Notes: a model not told the origin generated them from the sequence alone. 64,000 bases of DNA from Streptomyces sp. NBC_01485 (GCF_036227125.1 NZ_CP109435.1:1-64000); one strand, 5' to 3'; counted from the stretch's first letter, positions 41,631 to 50,924 are shown. Translations and numbers: made by a program.

Positions 41631-42245
41631 ATGACTACATCCGGAACCCGCGCCGCTCACCGCCCTTCGCGCAAGCAGTGGGTCATCGAGGCGGCCACGG
41701 AGCTGTTCGCCACGCAGCCTCCGGACGAGGTGACGGTGGCCGATATCGCCGCGCGGGCGGAGATGACGTCGGCCGCGGTGTACTACCACTTCGCCTCCAA
41801 GGACCAGGTCCTGGTGGAGGGCATGCGGGTGTTCGCCGCGGCGCTGCGTGAGCAGGTGGAGACGCTCGCTCAGGCCCATGCGCCGGGTGCGGGCATCGGC
41901 CCGGCCGTCACGGCGCTGGTGGCCTGGCTGGGCGAGCACCGCTCCTCCGCCACCGTCTTCTTCGTGTCCTCGGCCGGCATGAGCCAGGAGGCGGAGGCGC
42001 TGCGCCACGAGGTCCGTACCCAGTTGCTGGACGAACTGGTACGGCTGGTCCGGAAGGCCGACGGGCCGGTCGCGGACGCGGAGGCGGCGGTGATCGGCCT
42101 GGGCGTGCTGGCGCTGCTGGAAACCGCGGCGATCTCACAGGTCCGGGGCGACGACGTGTACCGCTCCCTGGGGCACCGTTCCTTCCTCCGCGAGGTCGGC
42201 CGCCTCGCGGAGCGGATCGCCGATCCGACGACCGGAACCGAGTAG
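41631..42245 (+). CDS. TetR-family regulator (rightward of the divergent pair)
   Basis: A 204-residue TetR regulator with HTH TVADIAARAEMTSAAVYYHF. No clear ribosome-binding site precedes the ATG at 41631 (ACTTGACACC lies just before it), so the mRNA may be leaderless. It converges on the E2 gene at 42265. The two TetR proteins are distinct: outside the HTH I see little similarity, so they probably answer to different ligands. Confidence 0.86.
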   Translation: MTTSGTRAAHRPSRKQWVIEAATELFATQPPDEVTVADIAARAEMTSAAVYYHFASKDQVLVEGMRVFAAALREQVETLAQAHAPGAGIGPAVTALVAWLGEHRSSATVFFVSSAGMSQEAEALRHEVRTQLLDELVRLVRKADGPVADAEAAVIGLGVLALLETAAISQVRGDDVYRSLGHRSFLREVGRLAERIADPTTGTE

Positions 42246-42264
42246 GGGTACGGCCGGGGCGACG

Positions 42265-43788
42265 TCAGACCAGCAGCCGTAGTGGTCTGCGCAGCAGTTC
42301 ACCGACCGTACGCAGATACTCGGCCGCCGGAGCCCCGTCGACGGCACGGTGGTCGAAGGTGAGACTCAGGGTGAGCACGCGCGTCCGCCGCGGCCGGTCG
42401 TCGACCCACTCGACGCCGTCCCTGAGCCTGCCCACGCCGAGGATGGCCACATTGCCGGGATTGATCACCGGGGTGAAGAAGTCGACGCCGTATCCGCCCA
42501 GTGAGGTGACGGTGAAGGTGGCGCCGTCCAACTGCGCCGGGGAGATCCGGCCGGCTCGGGCGTTCTCTGCCAACTCCCTTGAGCAGCTGGCGATTTGGGG
42601 CAGCGACAGGTCCGCCGCGTCCTGGATCACGGGGACGAGCAGGCCGTTCGGTACCGCGACCGCGAAGCCGACGTGGATGTCCTCGAACAGGTGGATGCCG
42701 TCCTCGAACACCCCCGCGTTGAGCAGCGGGTGTTCCCGCAGGGCCAGGGCCGCCGCCTTCATCAGGAAGTCGTTCAGGCTGGGCACCGGCAGGTCGCCGG
42801 CCGCCCACTCCTCCTTGAGCTGGGCCCGCAGGGCCACGACGGCGTCCATCCGCACCTCGTAGCCGTGCGTGAGCTGCGCCATCTCCTGGAGGCTGGCGTG
42901 CATCCGGCGGGCGATGGCGCCGCGCATCCCGGTCATCGGGAGGACGTCCCCGGGCTGTGGTGCGCCGGCCGGGACGCGCCGGCCCGCCGGTGCGGGGGCC
43001 GGGGTGACGGCGTCGAGGTCGGCCCGGCGGATCCGGCCGCCCGCGCCGGAGCCGTGTACGTCGGCGAGGTCGATGCCCCGTTCCTTCGCCAGCCGACGGA
43101 CCAGGGGGGACACGGGCAGGACCTGGTGGCCGCCCGACCGCGGCTGGGCCAAGGCGGCCGCCGCGATGAGCAGATGCTCCTCCACGTCCTCGGAGACGAT
43201 CCGGCCGCCCGGCCCGGTGCCGGACACGGCGGTGAGGTCGACGTGTGCCTCGGCCGCCACCCGCCGGGCGTTCGGGGAGGCGAGGAGCCTGCCCCCGGTT
43301 CCGGCGAGGCCGGCCGTGCCGTCAGGGGCCCGCGCCGCGGCCACCGAAGCGCCTCCGGCCGCCACCAGCGCCGTAGCGCCCGCGCCCGACGACCCGGCGC
43401 CGGCCTGCGTCGGTGCCGGCGCCGCGGGCGCCGGAGCGCCTCCGGCCGCCACAAGCCCCGTGGACTCCGCGCCCGCGCCGGACGACCCGGCCCCGGACCC
43501 CGTCCCCGCCCCCGCCCCCGCCCCCGCCCCCGGCGGCTGTTCCCCCTCCGCCAGCAGCCAGCCGATGAGCGCCCCGGCCGGAACCGTCGTGCCGGCGGCG
43601 ACGGTGGGGTGGAACAGGCCCCCGGCCTCCGCCTCGACATCCACGTCGACCTTGTCGGTGGCCAGCCGCAGCAGCGCGTCGCCCTCCGCGACGACGGCGC
43701 CGGTGGGCACGAGCCACTCGTCGATCGTGCCCTCCTGCATGGTCAGGCCGATCTTCGGCAGCAGAACCTCGACCGCCACGTCGCTCAC
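42265..43788 (-). CDS. 2-oxo acid dehydrogenase E2 (dihydrolipoyl acyltransferase)
   Basis: A 507-residue E2. The lipoyl domain has the lysine in ATDKVDVDVEAEAG (Lys46). A long Ala/Gly-rich linker follows. There appear to be two peripheral-subunit-binding domains (SPNARRVAAEAHVDL with SGTGPGGRI, and SPLVRRLAKERGIDL with HGSGAGGRI), where most E2 proteins have one. The catalytic domain ends with FDHRAVDGAPA. The GTG start overlaps the E1beta stop. With E1alpha and E1beta it makes a complete acyl-transferring core, but no E3 gene is in the window. Confidence 0.92.
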   Translation of the reverse strand: MSDVAVEVLLPKIGLTMQEGTIDEWLVPTGAVVAEGDALLRLATDKVDVDVEAEAGGLFHPTVAAGTTVPAGALIGWLLAEGEQPPGAGAGAGAGTGSGAGSSGAGAESTGLVAAGGAPAPAAPAPTQAGAGSSGAGATALVAAGGASVAAARAPDGTAGLAGTGGRLLASPNARRVAAEAHVDLTAVSGTGPGGRIVSEDVEEHLLIAAAALAQPRSGGHQVLPVSPLVRRLAKERGIDLADVHGSGAGGRIRRADLDAVTPAPAPAGRRVPAGAPQPGDVLPMTGMRGAIARRMHASLQEMAQLTHGYEVRMDAVVALRAQLKEEWAAGDLPVPSLNDFLMKAAALALREHPLLNAGVFEDGIHLFEDIHVGFAVAVPNGLLVPVIQDAADLSLPQIASCSRELAENARAGRISPAQLDGATFTVTSLGGYGVDFFTPVINPGNVAILGVGRLRDGVEWVDDRPRRTRVLTLSLTFDHRAVDGAPAAEYLRTVGELLRRPLRLLV

Positions 43789-44819
43789 GCCCTTTCGAGG
43801 AGACGACGGCAGCCCTGAGCGATCCGGGCGCGGTCGGGTACGTAGGCCTTCTCCAGCACCGGCGAGAACGGCACCGGGGAGAAGGGGGCGCCGATCCGCA
43901 GGACCGGCGCGTCGAGGTAGTCGAAGGCCGCGTCCTGGATCTGGGCGGCGATCTCCGCGCCGAGCCCGCCGAAGGTGACCGCCTCGTGCACCACGAGGAC
44001 CCGGTTGGTGCGCCGGACGGAGGCGAACATGGTCTCGGTGTCCAGGGGCTGCACGGTGCGGGGGTCGATCACCTCGACCTCGATGCCCTCGGCGGCCAGT
44101 TCGTCCGCCGCCGCGAGGGCCTCGCCCACCATGCGGCCCAGGGCGACGACGGTGACGTCGGAGCCCTGCCGTGCGGTGTACGCCTGCCCCAGCGGAATGC
44201 CGTAGATCTCCTCGGGCACCTCGCTCGTACTGCCCAGCAGCACCTTGTTGAGCATCACGACGACCGGGTTGTCGTCCCGGATCGCCGAGACGGTGAGGCC
44301 CTTGGCGGTGTACGCGTCGCACGGCATGACGACCTTGAGGCCGGGGACGTGCGCGAGCCAGGCCTCCAGGCTCTGGCTGTGCTGGGCGGCGGCGCCGAGG
44401 CCCGCGCCGGAGGCGGTGGTGATGGTGAGCGGCACCGACACGGCGCCGCCGAACATGTACTTCATCTTGGCGGCCTGGTTGACGATCTGGTCCAGGCATA
44501 CGCCGATGAAGTCCATGAACATCAGGTCGACGACGGGCCGCAGGCCCCGGGCGGCGGCGCCCACGCCCAGTCCGACGAGCGCGGCCTCGGAGATCGGGGT
44601 GTCGATCATGCGGCGGGGGCCGAACTCGTCGAGCAGGTTGTCGAACATGCGGAAGACGCCGCCGTATCCGGCCACGTCCTCGCCGGCGACGAAGACGTTC
44701 TCGTCCTCGCGCATGGCCTGCGCGAGTCCTTCGTTGAAGGCCTTGACGTAGCTGAGTTGGCGGGCCGCGGCGCCCTGGTCGACGGCCGGTGTTTCGGTGA
44801 TCGTGGTCATGGCGGTCAT
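43785..44819 (-). CDS. 2-oxo acid/acetoin dehydrogenase E1 beta subunit
   Basis: A 344-residue transketolase-like beta subunit. MFMDFIGVCLDQIVNQAAK, KYMFGG and AAAQHSQSLEAW match the acetoin-dehydrogenase beta (AcoB) pattern better than pyruvate dehydrogenase. The ATG overlaps the E1alpha stop (44816-44819). It should bind the thiamine diphosphate aminopyrimidine ring and form an alpha2-beta2 tetramer with the next gene's product. Confidence 0.9.
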   Translation of the reverse strand: MTAMTTITETPAVDQGAAARQLSYVKAFNEGLAQAMREDENVFVAGEDVAGYGGVFRMFDNLLDEFGPRRMIDTPISEAALVGLGVGAAARGLRPVVDLMFMDFIGVCLDQIVNQAAKMKYMFGGAVSVPLTITTASGAGLGAAAQHSQSLEAWLAHVPGLKVVMPCDAYTAKGLTVSAIRDDNPVVVMLNKVLLGSTSEVPEEIYGIPLGQAYTARQGSDVTVVALGRMVGEALAAADELAAEGIEVEVIDPRTVQPLDTETMFASVRRTNRVLVVHEAVTFGGLGAEIAAQIQDAAFDYLDAPVLRIGAPFSPVPFSPVLEKAYVPDRARIAQGCRRLLERA

Positions 44820-45826
44820 CCCGAGTAGACGTTGAGCAGCAGGTCGGCGGTGTCCGGCAGCGGGCTGGCCTCGGCGTACGCGATGGCGTCGGCGATCGCG
44901 TCGCGGGTGCGCTGCCAGGTGTCGTCCAGTTCGGCGCGGGTGGCGGTGCCGTCGGCGAGGGCACGGGCCTCCAGCAGGTCGATCGCGTCACGGGCCTTCC
45001 ACTCGTCGACCTCCCGCTGCGAGCGGTAGGGGTGGCGCAGGCCCTTGACGCCCTGGTGGTCGTAGTAGCGGTAGGTCTTGGCCTCGATGAACATGGGCCC
45101 CTCGCCGGCCCGGGCGCGTGCGACGGCCTCGACCGTGGCGCGGTGCACGGCGACCGCGTCCATGCCGTCGACGATCACGCTGGGCATGCCGTAGGCGGCG
45201 GCCCGGTCGGCGACGTCGGTGAGCAGCATGTGCTTGGACTGCGGGGTGAACTCGGCGTAGCCGTTGTTCTCGCAGACGAACAGCACCGGCAGCCGCAGGA
45301 CGGCGGCCATGTTGGCGGCCTCGTGGAAGCTGCCGATGTTGGTGGCGCCGTCGCCGAAGAAGCTGACGGCGACGCTGTCCTCCTCCTTGTACCGGGCGGC
45401 GAAGGCGGCGCCGACGGCGATCGGGATGCCGGCGCCGACGATGCCGTTGGCGCCGAGCATGCCGAGGGAGACGTCGTTGATGTGCATGCTTCCGCCGCGG
45501 CCGAGGCAGGCGCCGGTGACCCGGCCGTACAGCTCGGCGTACATGTGCCGGAAGCTGACGCCCTTGGCCACGGCGTGCCCGTGGCCGCGGTGGGTCGAGG
45601 TGATCTGGTCGTCGTCGCGGAGGGCCGCCATGACTCCCGCGGCCACGGCTTCCTGACCGACGTAGAGGTGGAGGAAGCCCGGCAGTTTGCCGGCCTCCAT
45701 GAGCCTTCCCGCCTCGGTCTCGAACAGCCGGATGCGCACCATGCGCTCGTGCAGATCCATGACGACCTGCGCGGATGCCTGATCCGCGGCCGGACCGGCC
45801 GGCCTCTTCGATGCCCTTTGAGCCAT
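44816..45826 (-). CDS. 2-oxo acid/acetoin dehydrogenase E1 alpha subunit
   Basis: A 336-residue thiamine-diphosphate enzyme. The ThDP/Mg motif is GDGATNIGSFHEAANMAA, and FVCENNGYAEFTP follows, as in AcoA-type proteins. The ATG at 45826 is chosen because AAGGGG precedes it and upstream codons are not protein-like. It is the first gene of the leftward E1alpha-E1beta-E2 operon. The complex probably cleaves a diketone, acetoin-like or 2-oxo acid product of the pathway to an acyl-CoA. Confidence 0.9.
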   Translation of the reverse strand: MAQRASKRPAGPAADQASAQVVMDLHERMVRIRLFETEAGRLMEAGKLPGFLHLYVGQEAVAAGVMAALRDDDQITSTHRGHGHAVAKGVSFRHMYAELYGRVTGACLGRGGSMHINDVSLGMLGANGIVGAGIPIAVGAAFAARYKEEDSVAVSFFGDGATNIGSFHEAANMAAVLRLPVLFVCENNGYAEFTPQSKHMLLTDVADRAAAYGMPSVIVDGMDAVAVHRATVEAVARARAGEGPMFIEAKTYRYYDHQGVKGLRHPYRSQREVDEWKARDAIDLLEARALADGTATRAELDDTWQRTRDAIADAIAYAEASPLPDTADLLLNVYSG

Positions 45827-45885
45827 CGCGCGCCCCTTCGCCCCGAGCGAGGTGTCCCCAGCAATCGGACTTTGTTGTGTCGGTC

Positions 45886-45917
45886 TACAGTAACCGGCAG
45901 CGGGCACCTTACTGAAG
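45886..45917. promoter_or_regulatory. Paired CAGTAA and TTACTG half-sites
   Basis: ACAGTAACC (45887-45895) and TTACTGAAG (45910-45918) form an inverted pair 16 bp apart, 60-90 bp before the E1alpha start. They use the half-sites of the TetR-type palindromes at 41533 and 62300, though the spacing differs from the N11 form. Confidence 0.4.
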
Positions 45918-45931
45918 AGGTTCTCTAATTA

Positions 45932-46414
45932 CTATGCCTCGGGCCGACCCGGCTCCGCATCGCCTCCGCGCCCGTCGACCAGCTCGAGCGCATTGCCTTC
46001 CGGGTCGGCCCAGAAGCTGATCCGGCGGCCGTGCGCCCGGACGACGACCGGATTCGACAGCGGACGGGCGCCACCGGCCGCCAGAGCCGCAACGACCGGG
46101 TCCATGTCGTCGACATGGAACGTGAGGTACGCCAGCCCCTGTCGCGCGGTCAGCGGCACGGCCAACCCAGCGGGCGCCGGGGCCGGTTGGGGGCGGATCA
46201 ACTTGACGCGGCCGCCGGAGGGCACCTGCAGCCAGACGACGAGCAGCTCACCCCCCAGTCCGGCCGGTGCGCCGATCGACGCCGGGATGCGCGAGCGGCG
46301 CACCTCGCGGCAGCCGAGCACATCGCCGTAGAAGCGCGCCATCGGCTCCAGTTCGCGCACGACGACGCCCACCTCGAACAGTTCGGGCACCACCTCGGCC
46401 ATGCCGTCGGCCAT
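45932..46414 (-). CDS. VOC-family (glyoxalase/dioxygenase fold) protein
   Basis: A 160-residue VOC protein: ELFEVGVVVRELEPMARFY at the start, LAYLTFHVDDMD in the middle and SFWADPEGNALELV at the end. Such proteins are lyases, isomerases, epimerases or extradiol-type dioxygenases, and the exact reaction cannot be read here. The ATG at 46414 has GGGGAGG before it. It is divergent from the Rieske gene at 46662. Confidence 0.85.
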   Translation of the reverse strand: MADGMAEVVPELFEVGVVVRELEPMARFYGDVLGCREVRRSRIPASIGAPAGLGGELLVVWLQVPSGGRVKLIRPQPAPAPAGLAVPLTARQGLAYLTFHVDDMDPVVAALAAGGARPLSNPVVVRAHGRRISFWADPEGNALELVDGRGGDAEPGRPEA

Positions 46415-46560
46415 CGCACCCACCTCCCCGTCGAGCGTTCGACGACCGACAGCGGCGACTGGAGCCCCTCCATAGAAAGATCCGGTCCCGCGCGGACCTC
46501 TCCCCCACACCAAGGCGACGCGACCCGCGGGGGGCCGGGCGGCGACTTACGTACTTTCTA

Positions 46561-46588
46561 TTGACAGACAACACTAACCCCTGTTGTC
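46561..46588. promoter_or_regulatory. TTGACA box and GACAACA-N8-TGTTGTC palindrome
   Basis: TTGACA (46561-46566) is followed by a perfect 7-bp inverted repeat, GACAACA (46567-46573) and TGTTGTC (46582-46588), in the divergent region between the VOC and Rieske genes. The site is about 75 bp before the Rieske start. A related TTGTGTCGGTC string occurs near 45874. It is a plausible operator overlapping a promoter. Confidence 0.5.
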
Positions 46589-46661
46589 GTGTCGGTCACA
46601 GCCCGGGGGTCGTAACAGAAGACCTTCTCCAGCTCGCGGCTGCGAGGATTGTGAGGACATC

Positions 46662-47936
46662 GTGGTCCAGACCAGTTCACCGGAGATCCGGGAGGCAGGC
46701 GCCGAGCGTCAGCCGCCCCCGGCCCCCGAGTACTCCTCTTGGATCAGCCAGGACCGGTCGACCGACGCGGCCTCCGTGGCGATGCGGCGGGAGGCCGCCG
46801 AGCTCGTCGAGCGCGTGCTGGAGCACTACCGCGACAACACCACGCACGAGGCCGACGGCCAGTGGACGGAACCCGTCGCCCACTACCTCGACGCCGGCCG
46901 CTGGCAGCGGGAGATGGACGCCGTGCACCGGACCGTCCCGCTGCCGCTCGCCATGTCGGCCGAGCTTCCCGGACCGAACACCTACAAGGCACTCGACGTA
47001 CTCGGCGTGCCGGTGCTGATCACCCGGGACCGGCAGGGCGCCGTACACGCGATGATCAACGCCTGCCGACACCGCGGGGCCAGGATCATCGAGCCCGGCT
47101 GCGGTGTGTCCAAGCGGCTCACCTGCCCGTACCACTCCTGGTCGTACGACCTGGCCGGTGAGCTGCGGGGGGTGTACGCCGAGAAGACCTTCGGCGAGGT
47201 ATCCCGCGCGGGGCGCGGTCTCGTACGCCTCCCGGCCGGGGAGCGGGCCGGGATCGTCTTCGTCTCGCTGGACCCGGCGGCCGAGCCCGACCTCGACGCC
47301 TGGCTGGGCGATCTGCGGCCGCTCCTGGAGGGGCTGCGTCTCGCGGAGTGCCATCACCACTCGACCAAGGAGCTGACCAGCCCCAACTGGAAGGTCACGC
47401 TCGACGGGTATCTGGAGACGTACCACTTCGCCTCGCTGCACCCGAAGACCGTGTTCGAGACGAACCTCTCCAACATGATGGCGCACGACACCTGGGGCCC
47501 TCACCAGCGCATCGCGCCCGCCCTGCGCCCCATCGCACAGGCGGCCGAGCTGCCTGCCGACCAGCGCGACCCGGGAGACTGCGTCGGAGCCATCTACTGG
47601 CTCTACCCCGGTCTGGCGATCGCCGGCGGCTGGCGGCACAAGATCGCCGTCTCCCTGGTGCTCCCCCGGACGGCCACCGAGTCGGTGACCCAGCAGATCA
47701 TCCTGCTGCGCGACCCCGCGGTGACCGACGAGGAGCGCGAGGCCGCCGACCGCTTCGGCGAGTGGTTCCACGACGTGGTCCGCGACGAGGACTACGCGAC
47801 CACCTACGGAGTACAGCAGGGGCTCGCGGCCCTGAACGGGACCGACTTCGTCTTCGGACGCAACGAGCCCGGACTCCAGCACTTCCACCGCACCGTTCAC
47901 GAGCACCTGGACCGAAAAGACAGAGCCGCCAGGTGA
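46662..47936 (+). CDS. Rieske non-haem iron oxygenase, large subunit (first)
   Basis: A 424-residue oxygenase. The Rieske cluster ligands are C135, H137, C155 and H158 (CRHRGA and CPYH). The iron site is YLETYHFASLH with H255 and H260. It should hydroxylate or demethylate a ring or methyl group using electrons from a ferredoxin. The GTG at 46662 is the only start in frame near the ribosome-binding site GAGGA, with short spacing. No ferredoxin follows, so it may share the one at 52277. It is the first gene of an operon with an SDR, a PEP-type protein and an ABM protein. Confidence 0.9.
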   Translation: MVQTSSPEIREAGAERQPPPAPEYSSWISQDRSTDAASVAMRREAAELVERVLEHYRDNTTHEADGQWTEPVAHYLDAGRWQREMDAVHRTVPLPLAMSAELPGPNTYKALDVLGVPVLITRDRQGAVHAMINACRHRGARIIEPGCGVSKRLTCPYHSWSYDLAGELRGVYAEKTFGEVSRAGRGLVRLPAGERAGIVFVSLDPAAEPDLDAWLGDLRPLLEGLRLAECHHHSTKELTSPNWKVTLDGYLETYHFASLHPKTVFETNLSNMMAHDTWGPHQRIAPALRPIAQAAELPADQRDPGDCVGAIYWLYPGLAIAGGWRHKIAVSLVLPRTATESVTQQIILLRDPAVTDEEREAADRFGEWFHDVVRDEDYATTYGVQQGLAALNGTDFVFGRNEPGLQHFHRTVHEHLDRKDRAAR

Positions 47937-47965
47937 CGAACCGACAAGACTCGCAGGAGAACAAC

Positions 47966-48757
47966 ATGGTGGCTACGGGCAGCCTCGACGGACGCGTCGC
48001 GGTGATCACGGGCAGCACGCGCAGCATCGGCCGCGCCATCGCCGAGGCCTTTCTGGCCGACGGCGCCACGGTCGTCCTCAGCGGCCGTTCCGAGGTCAAG
48101 GGCAAGCAGGCCCTGGAGGAGCTGGGCGCCGGGGACAGGGCGGTCTTCCACCCCTGCGACGCCGGCAGCCAGGCGGACATCGAGGCACTCGCGGACTTCG
48201 CCGCCGAGCGCTTCGGCCGGCTCGACATCTGGGTCAACAACGTCGGCGGCACCTCGGGCTTCGCCCCCGTCCACGAGCTCAGCGACGAGGCCTGGCACGA
48301 CGCTCTCAACCTGAACGTCAGCGCCTACTTCTACGGCACCCGCCGCGCGCTGCCGAAGATGCTCGCGGGCGGCTGGGGACGCGTCATCAACATCTCCTCC
48401 GTCGAGGGCAAGCAGGCCAACAAGCCCGCGATCAGCCACTACATCACCAACAAGCACGCCATTCACGGCCTGACGAAGGCGACCGCCTTCGAGTACGGCA
48501 CCCAGGGCATCACGTGCAACGCCATCTGCCCCGGCGCCGTCGACACCGACCTGATGCGGGCGGCGGGTCCGGCCGCGGCCGAGGCCGAGGGAATCAGTTA
48601 CGAGGTGTGGCTTGGCCGCTTCGCCGAGCACGCCGCCACCAAGCAGATCACCACCGTGGAGCAGGTCGCCGCGGTCGCCTCCCTGCTCGCGAGCGACGCC
48701 GGTGCGGGCATCACGGGCACGCTGATCAGCGTCGACGGCGGAACCGCGCAGTGGTAG
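47966..48757 (+). CDS. Short-chain dehydrogenase/reductase
   Basis: A 263-residue classical SDR. The cofactor motif is TGSTRSIG, then NNVGG; the catalytic residues are the Ser in NISSVEG and the Tyr and Lys in YITNK. It should oxidise an alcohol made by the Rieske enzyme, or reduce a ketone, with NAD(P). AGGAG lies before the ATG. Confidence 0.9.
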   Translation: MVATGSLDGRVAVITGSTRSIGRAIAEAFLADGATVVLSGRSEVKGKQALEELGAGDRAVFHPCDAGSQADIEALADFAAERFGRLDIWVNNVGGTSGFAPVHELSDEAWHDALNLNVSAYFYGTRRALPKMLAGGWGRVINISSVEGKQANKPAISHYITNKHAIHGLTKATAFEYGTQGITCNAICPGAVDTDLMRAAGPAAAEAEGISYEVWLGRFAEHAATKQITTVEQVAAVASLLASDAGAGITGTLISVDGGTAQW

Positions 48758-48788
48758 ACACCGGCACGAACAGCAGGAGACCCTCGGC

Positions 48789-50525
48789 ATGAAGAGCTGG
48801 ATCACGGACGGGCACCGCAGTGAGCGGCTGCCGCACTACACCCGCGCCAACGCGGGCGAGACCCTGCCGGAGCCGGCCAGCCCACTGGGCTGGACCCTGG
48901 TGTGGGAGCGCGGGCTGCGGGGCTGGCGCAACGGCTTCGTCGGTTTCGGCATCTACCGCGAGGAGGAAGTGGCCGGCCCCTGGCCGCCGTTCGCCGGAAT
49001 GTTCGGCGGCTACTTCTACCTCAACCTGTCGCACATGCGGCTGTTCGGCATCCGGATGGGGCAGACGGCCGACCAGATGGACGCCGCGTTCGTCGGCCGG
49101 CGCTCCGACACCCCGGTCTATGCGGCGCACCCGGAGGACGAGGACGCGGAGCTGACGGCCAAGGCCGGGGCGACGGTGGCGCGCATGCTGGGGCAAGCCG
49201 GCTTCCCCGAGGCCGACGCCGACCGGGAGCGGCTGCGCCGCGTCCGGCGCGAGCGGCCCGACCTGGCCCGGTTGTCCGCCGCGGAACTGGTGGCGCACGC
49301 CCGTTCACTCCTCGACGACGTGGAGATCACCTTCCAGCGGCATGTCGAGTCGTCGCTGCCGGCGTCCGTCGGACCGACCATCCTCGGCCCGCTGTGCGCG
49401 GGCCTGGACCGGCCCGGCGCCATGCTGGACCTCATCGGCGGGCTCGGCGACGTCGACTCCGCCTCGCCCTCGACCGGGCTGTGGGCGCTGTCCCGCCAGG
49501 TGGTGGCGTCGGCGGAGCTGACCGCGCTGTTCGACCGGGGTACGGCGGCGGTGGAGCGGGCGCTCGACGGGGCGAGGGGGGACGTGAAAGCGTTCCGTGA
49601 CTCCTTCGAGGAGTTCCTGGCGGAGTCCGGTGACCGCGGCCCGAACGAGTGGGACATCCACGCGCTGTCCTGGGAGGCCGCGCCGGTCCAGGCGCTGGCC
49701 CTGGTCGACCGGATCCGGCACAGCTCCGACGAGGACTCCCCCGCCGACCGCCACCGCCGGCTGACGGAGCGGCGCGAGCGACTCGCGGCGGAGATCCGGG
49801 CCGCGCTCCCCGAGGACACGCGGCCGGTGTTCGACGCCGGAATGCACGCCTCCCAGGTGTGGATCCCGGCCCGCGAGCGGACCAAGGCGAACTGCGTGAC
49901 CGTCATCAACGAGATCCGGATGGCCGTGCGTGAGCTGGGCCGCCGCGGGGTGCAGGCGGGGCTCCTCGCCGAGCCCGAGGACGTGATGATGCTGCTGGAG
50001 TCCGAGCTCGACGGCTACGTCGCCGACCCGGACCGCTTCGGCCCCGTCATCGCACGGCGGCTCCAGGAGTACGCCGGCCTGCGGGAGCTGGAGCCGCCGT
50101 TCTTCGTCGCCCAGGACGCCCAGACAGAGATCGACACCTGGCCGCGGCGCAGCGAGGACGCGGTCGCGACCGCCGAGGAAGGCGATCTGCTGTCGGGCGT
50201 CGGCGGCAGCCAGGGCACGTACACCGGCCGGGTGCGGGTGGTCACCGACCCGGCCTCGTGCGAGGCGCTGGAGCCGGGTGAGGTGCTGGTGGCGCCGATC
50301 ACGGACGCGGCCTGGACCCCGCTGTTCCTGGTCGCCGGGGCGGCCGTGGTGGACGTGGGCGCGCTCAACAGCCACGCCGTCGTGGTCTGCCGGGAGCTGG
50401 GCATCCCGGCCGTCATCTCAGTGGAGGCCGGTACGCGGCGGCTGCGGGACGGCATGGTGATCACCGTCGACGGCACCAAGGGCACGGTCACCGTGGACGC
50501 CGTCCCGGCGGCACCCGGCATCTGA
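48789..50525 (+). CDS. PEP-utilising swivel-domain protein
   Basis: A 578-residue protein. The C-terminal 90 residues are a PEP-utilising mobile (swivel) domain, with the phospho-accepting histidine in ALNSHAVVVCRELGIPAV (His529). The rest is a helical region with no ATP-grasp motif that I can see. The layout resembles the alpha subunit of phenylphosphate synthase, or rifampin phosphotransferase without its ATP-binding part. It may take phosphate from the PPDK-like protein at 35323 and pass it to a hydroxylated substrate. That is inference; only the swivel domain is certain. Confidence 0.75.
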   Translation: MKSWITDGHRSERLPHYTRANAGETLPEPASPLGWTLVWERGLRGWRNGFVGFGIYREEEVAGPWPPFAGMFGGYFYLNLSHMRLFGIRMGQTADQMDAAFVGRRSDTPVYAAHPEDEDAELTAKAGATVARMLGQAGFPEADADRERLRRVRRERPDLARLSAAELVAHARSLLDDVEITFQRHVESSLPASVGPTILGPLCAGLDRPGAMLDLIGGLGDVDSASPSTGLWALSRQVVASAELTALFDRGTAAVERALDGARGDVKAFRDSFEEFLAESGDRGPNEWDIHALSWEAAPVQALALVDRIRHSSDEDSPADRHRRLTERRERLAAEIRAALPEDTRPVFDAGMHASQVWIPARERTKANCVTVINEIRMAVRELGRRGVQAGLLAEPEDVMMLLESELDGYVADPDRFGPVIARRLQEYAGLRELEPPFFVAQDAQTEIDTWPRRSEDAVATAEEGDLLSGVGGSQGTYTGRVRVVTDPASCEALEPGEVLVAPITDAAWTPLFLVAGAAVVDVGALNSHAVVVCRELGIPAVISVEAGTRRLRDGMVITVDGTKGTVTVDAVPAAPGI

Positions 50526-50609
50526 CCGGCCGTGGGCCCGTCACCCCTGGCACGACGGGGGCGGCGGGCCCACGATCACGACCGTGGCAGGGGAAGGGAA
50601 AGGACCACC

Positions 50610-50924
50610 GTGTCAGAGGAGATCATCGTCGCCGGCTGGATGGACTACGAGCCCGCGGACCGCGACACGATGCTGAAGCGGCTCGTCGAGCTCGGGAAGC
50701 GCACCCGCGAGGACGAGCCCGGCTGCCTGGACTACGCCATGACCGCGGATCCCGCCGACGAGCGCCGGATCCGGGTGTACGAGCGCTGGGTGTCCCAGCG
50801 GGCCCTCGACGCGCACTTCACCACGGCGCACATCAAGGACTTCCGCGCGGCCTCGGCCGGGTTGAACCGGGTGGGCGTCAGCCTGGACACGTTCAGCGTC
50901 TCCGGGTCCCGCTCGATGCGGTAG
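50610..50924 (+). CDS. Antibiotic-biosynthesis-monooxygenase (ABM) domain protein
   Basis: A 104-residue ferredoxin-like dimeric alpha-beta barrel protein: IIVAGWMDYEPADRD, EPGCLDYAMTADP and YERWVSQRALDAHF. ABM proteins oxidise quinols without cofactor or act as small accessory proteins. AAGGA lies before the GTG at 50610. It ends the operon, followed by a strong terminator. Confidence 0.85.
   Translation: MSEEIIVAGWMDYEPADRDTMLKRLVELGKRTREDEPGCLDYAMTADPADERRIRVYERWVSQRALDAHFTTAHIKDFRAASAGLNRVGVSLDTFSVSGSRSMR

Noticed and set aside
43789..44991. Extension of the E2 frame upstream into the E1beta and E1alpha genes.
   Set aside because: E1beta is clearly coded there in another frame. The lipoyl domain begins at the GTG at 43788.
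34694..50525. A true phenylphosphate synthase and anaerobic phenol pathway.
   Set aside because: No phenylphosphate carboxylase or UbiD-like gene is present, and oxygen-dependent Rieske enzymes are in the same cluster. Only the general domain plan is similar.
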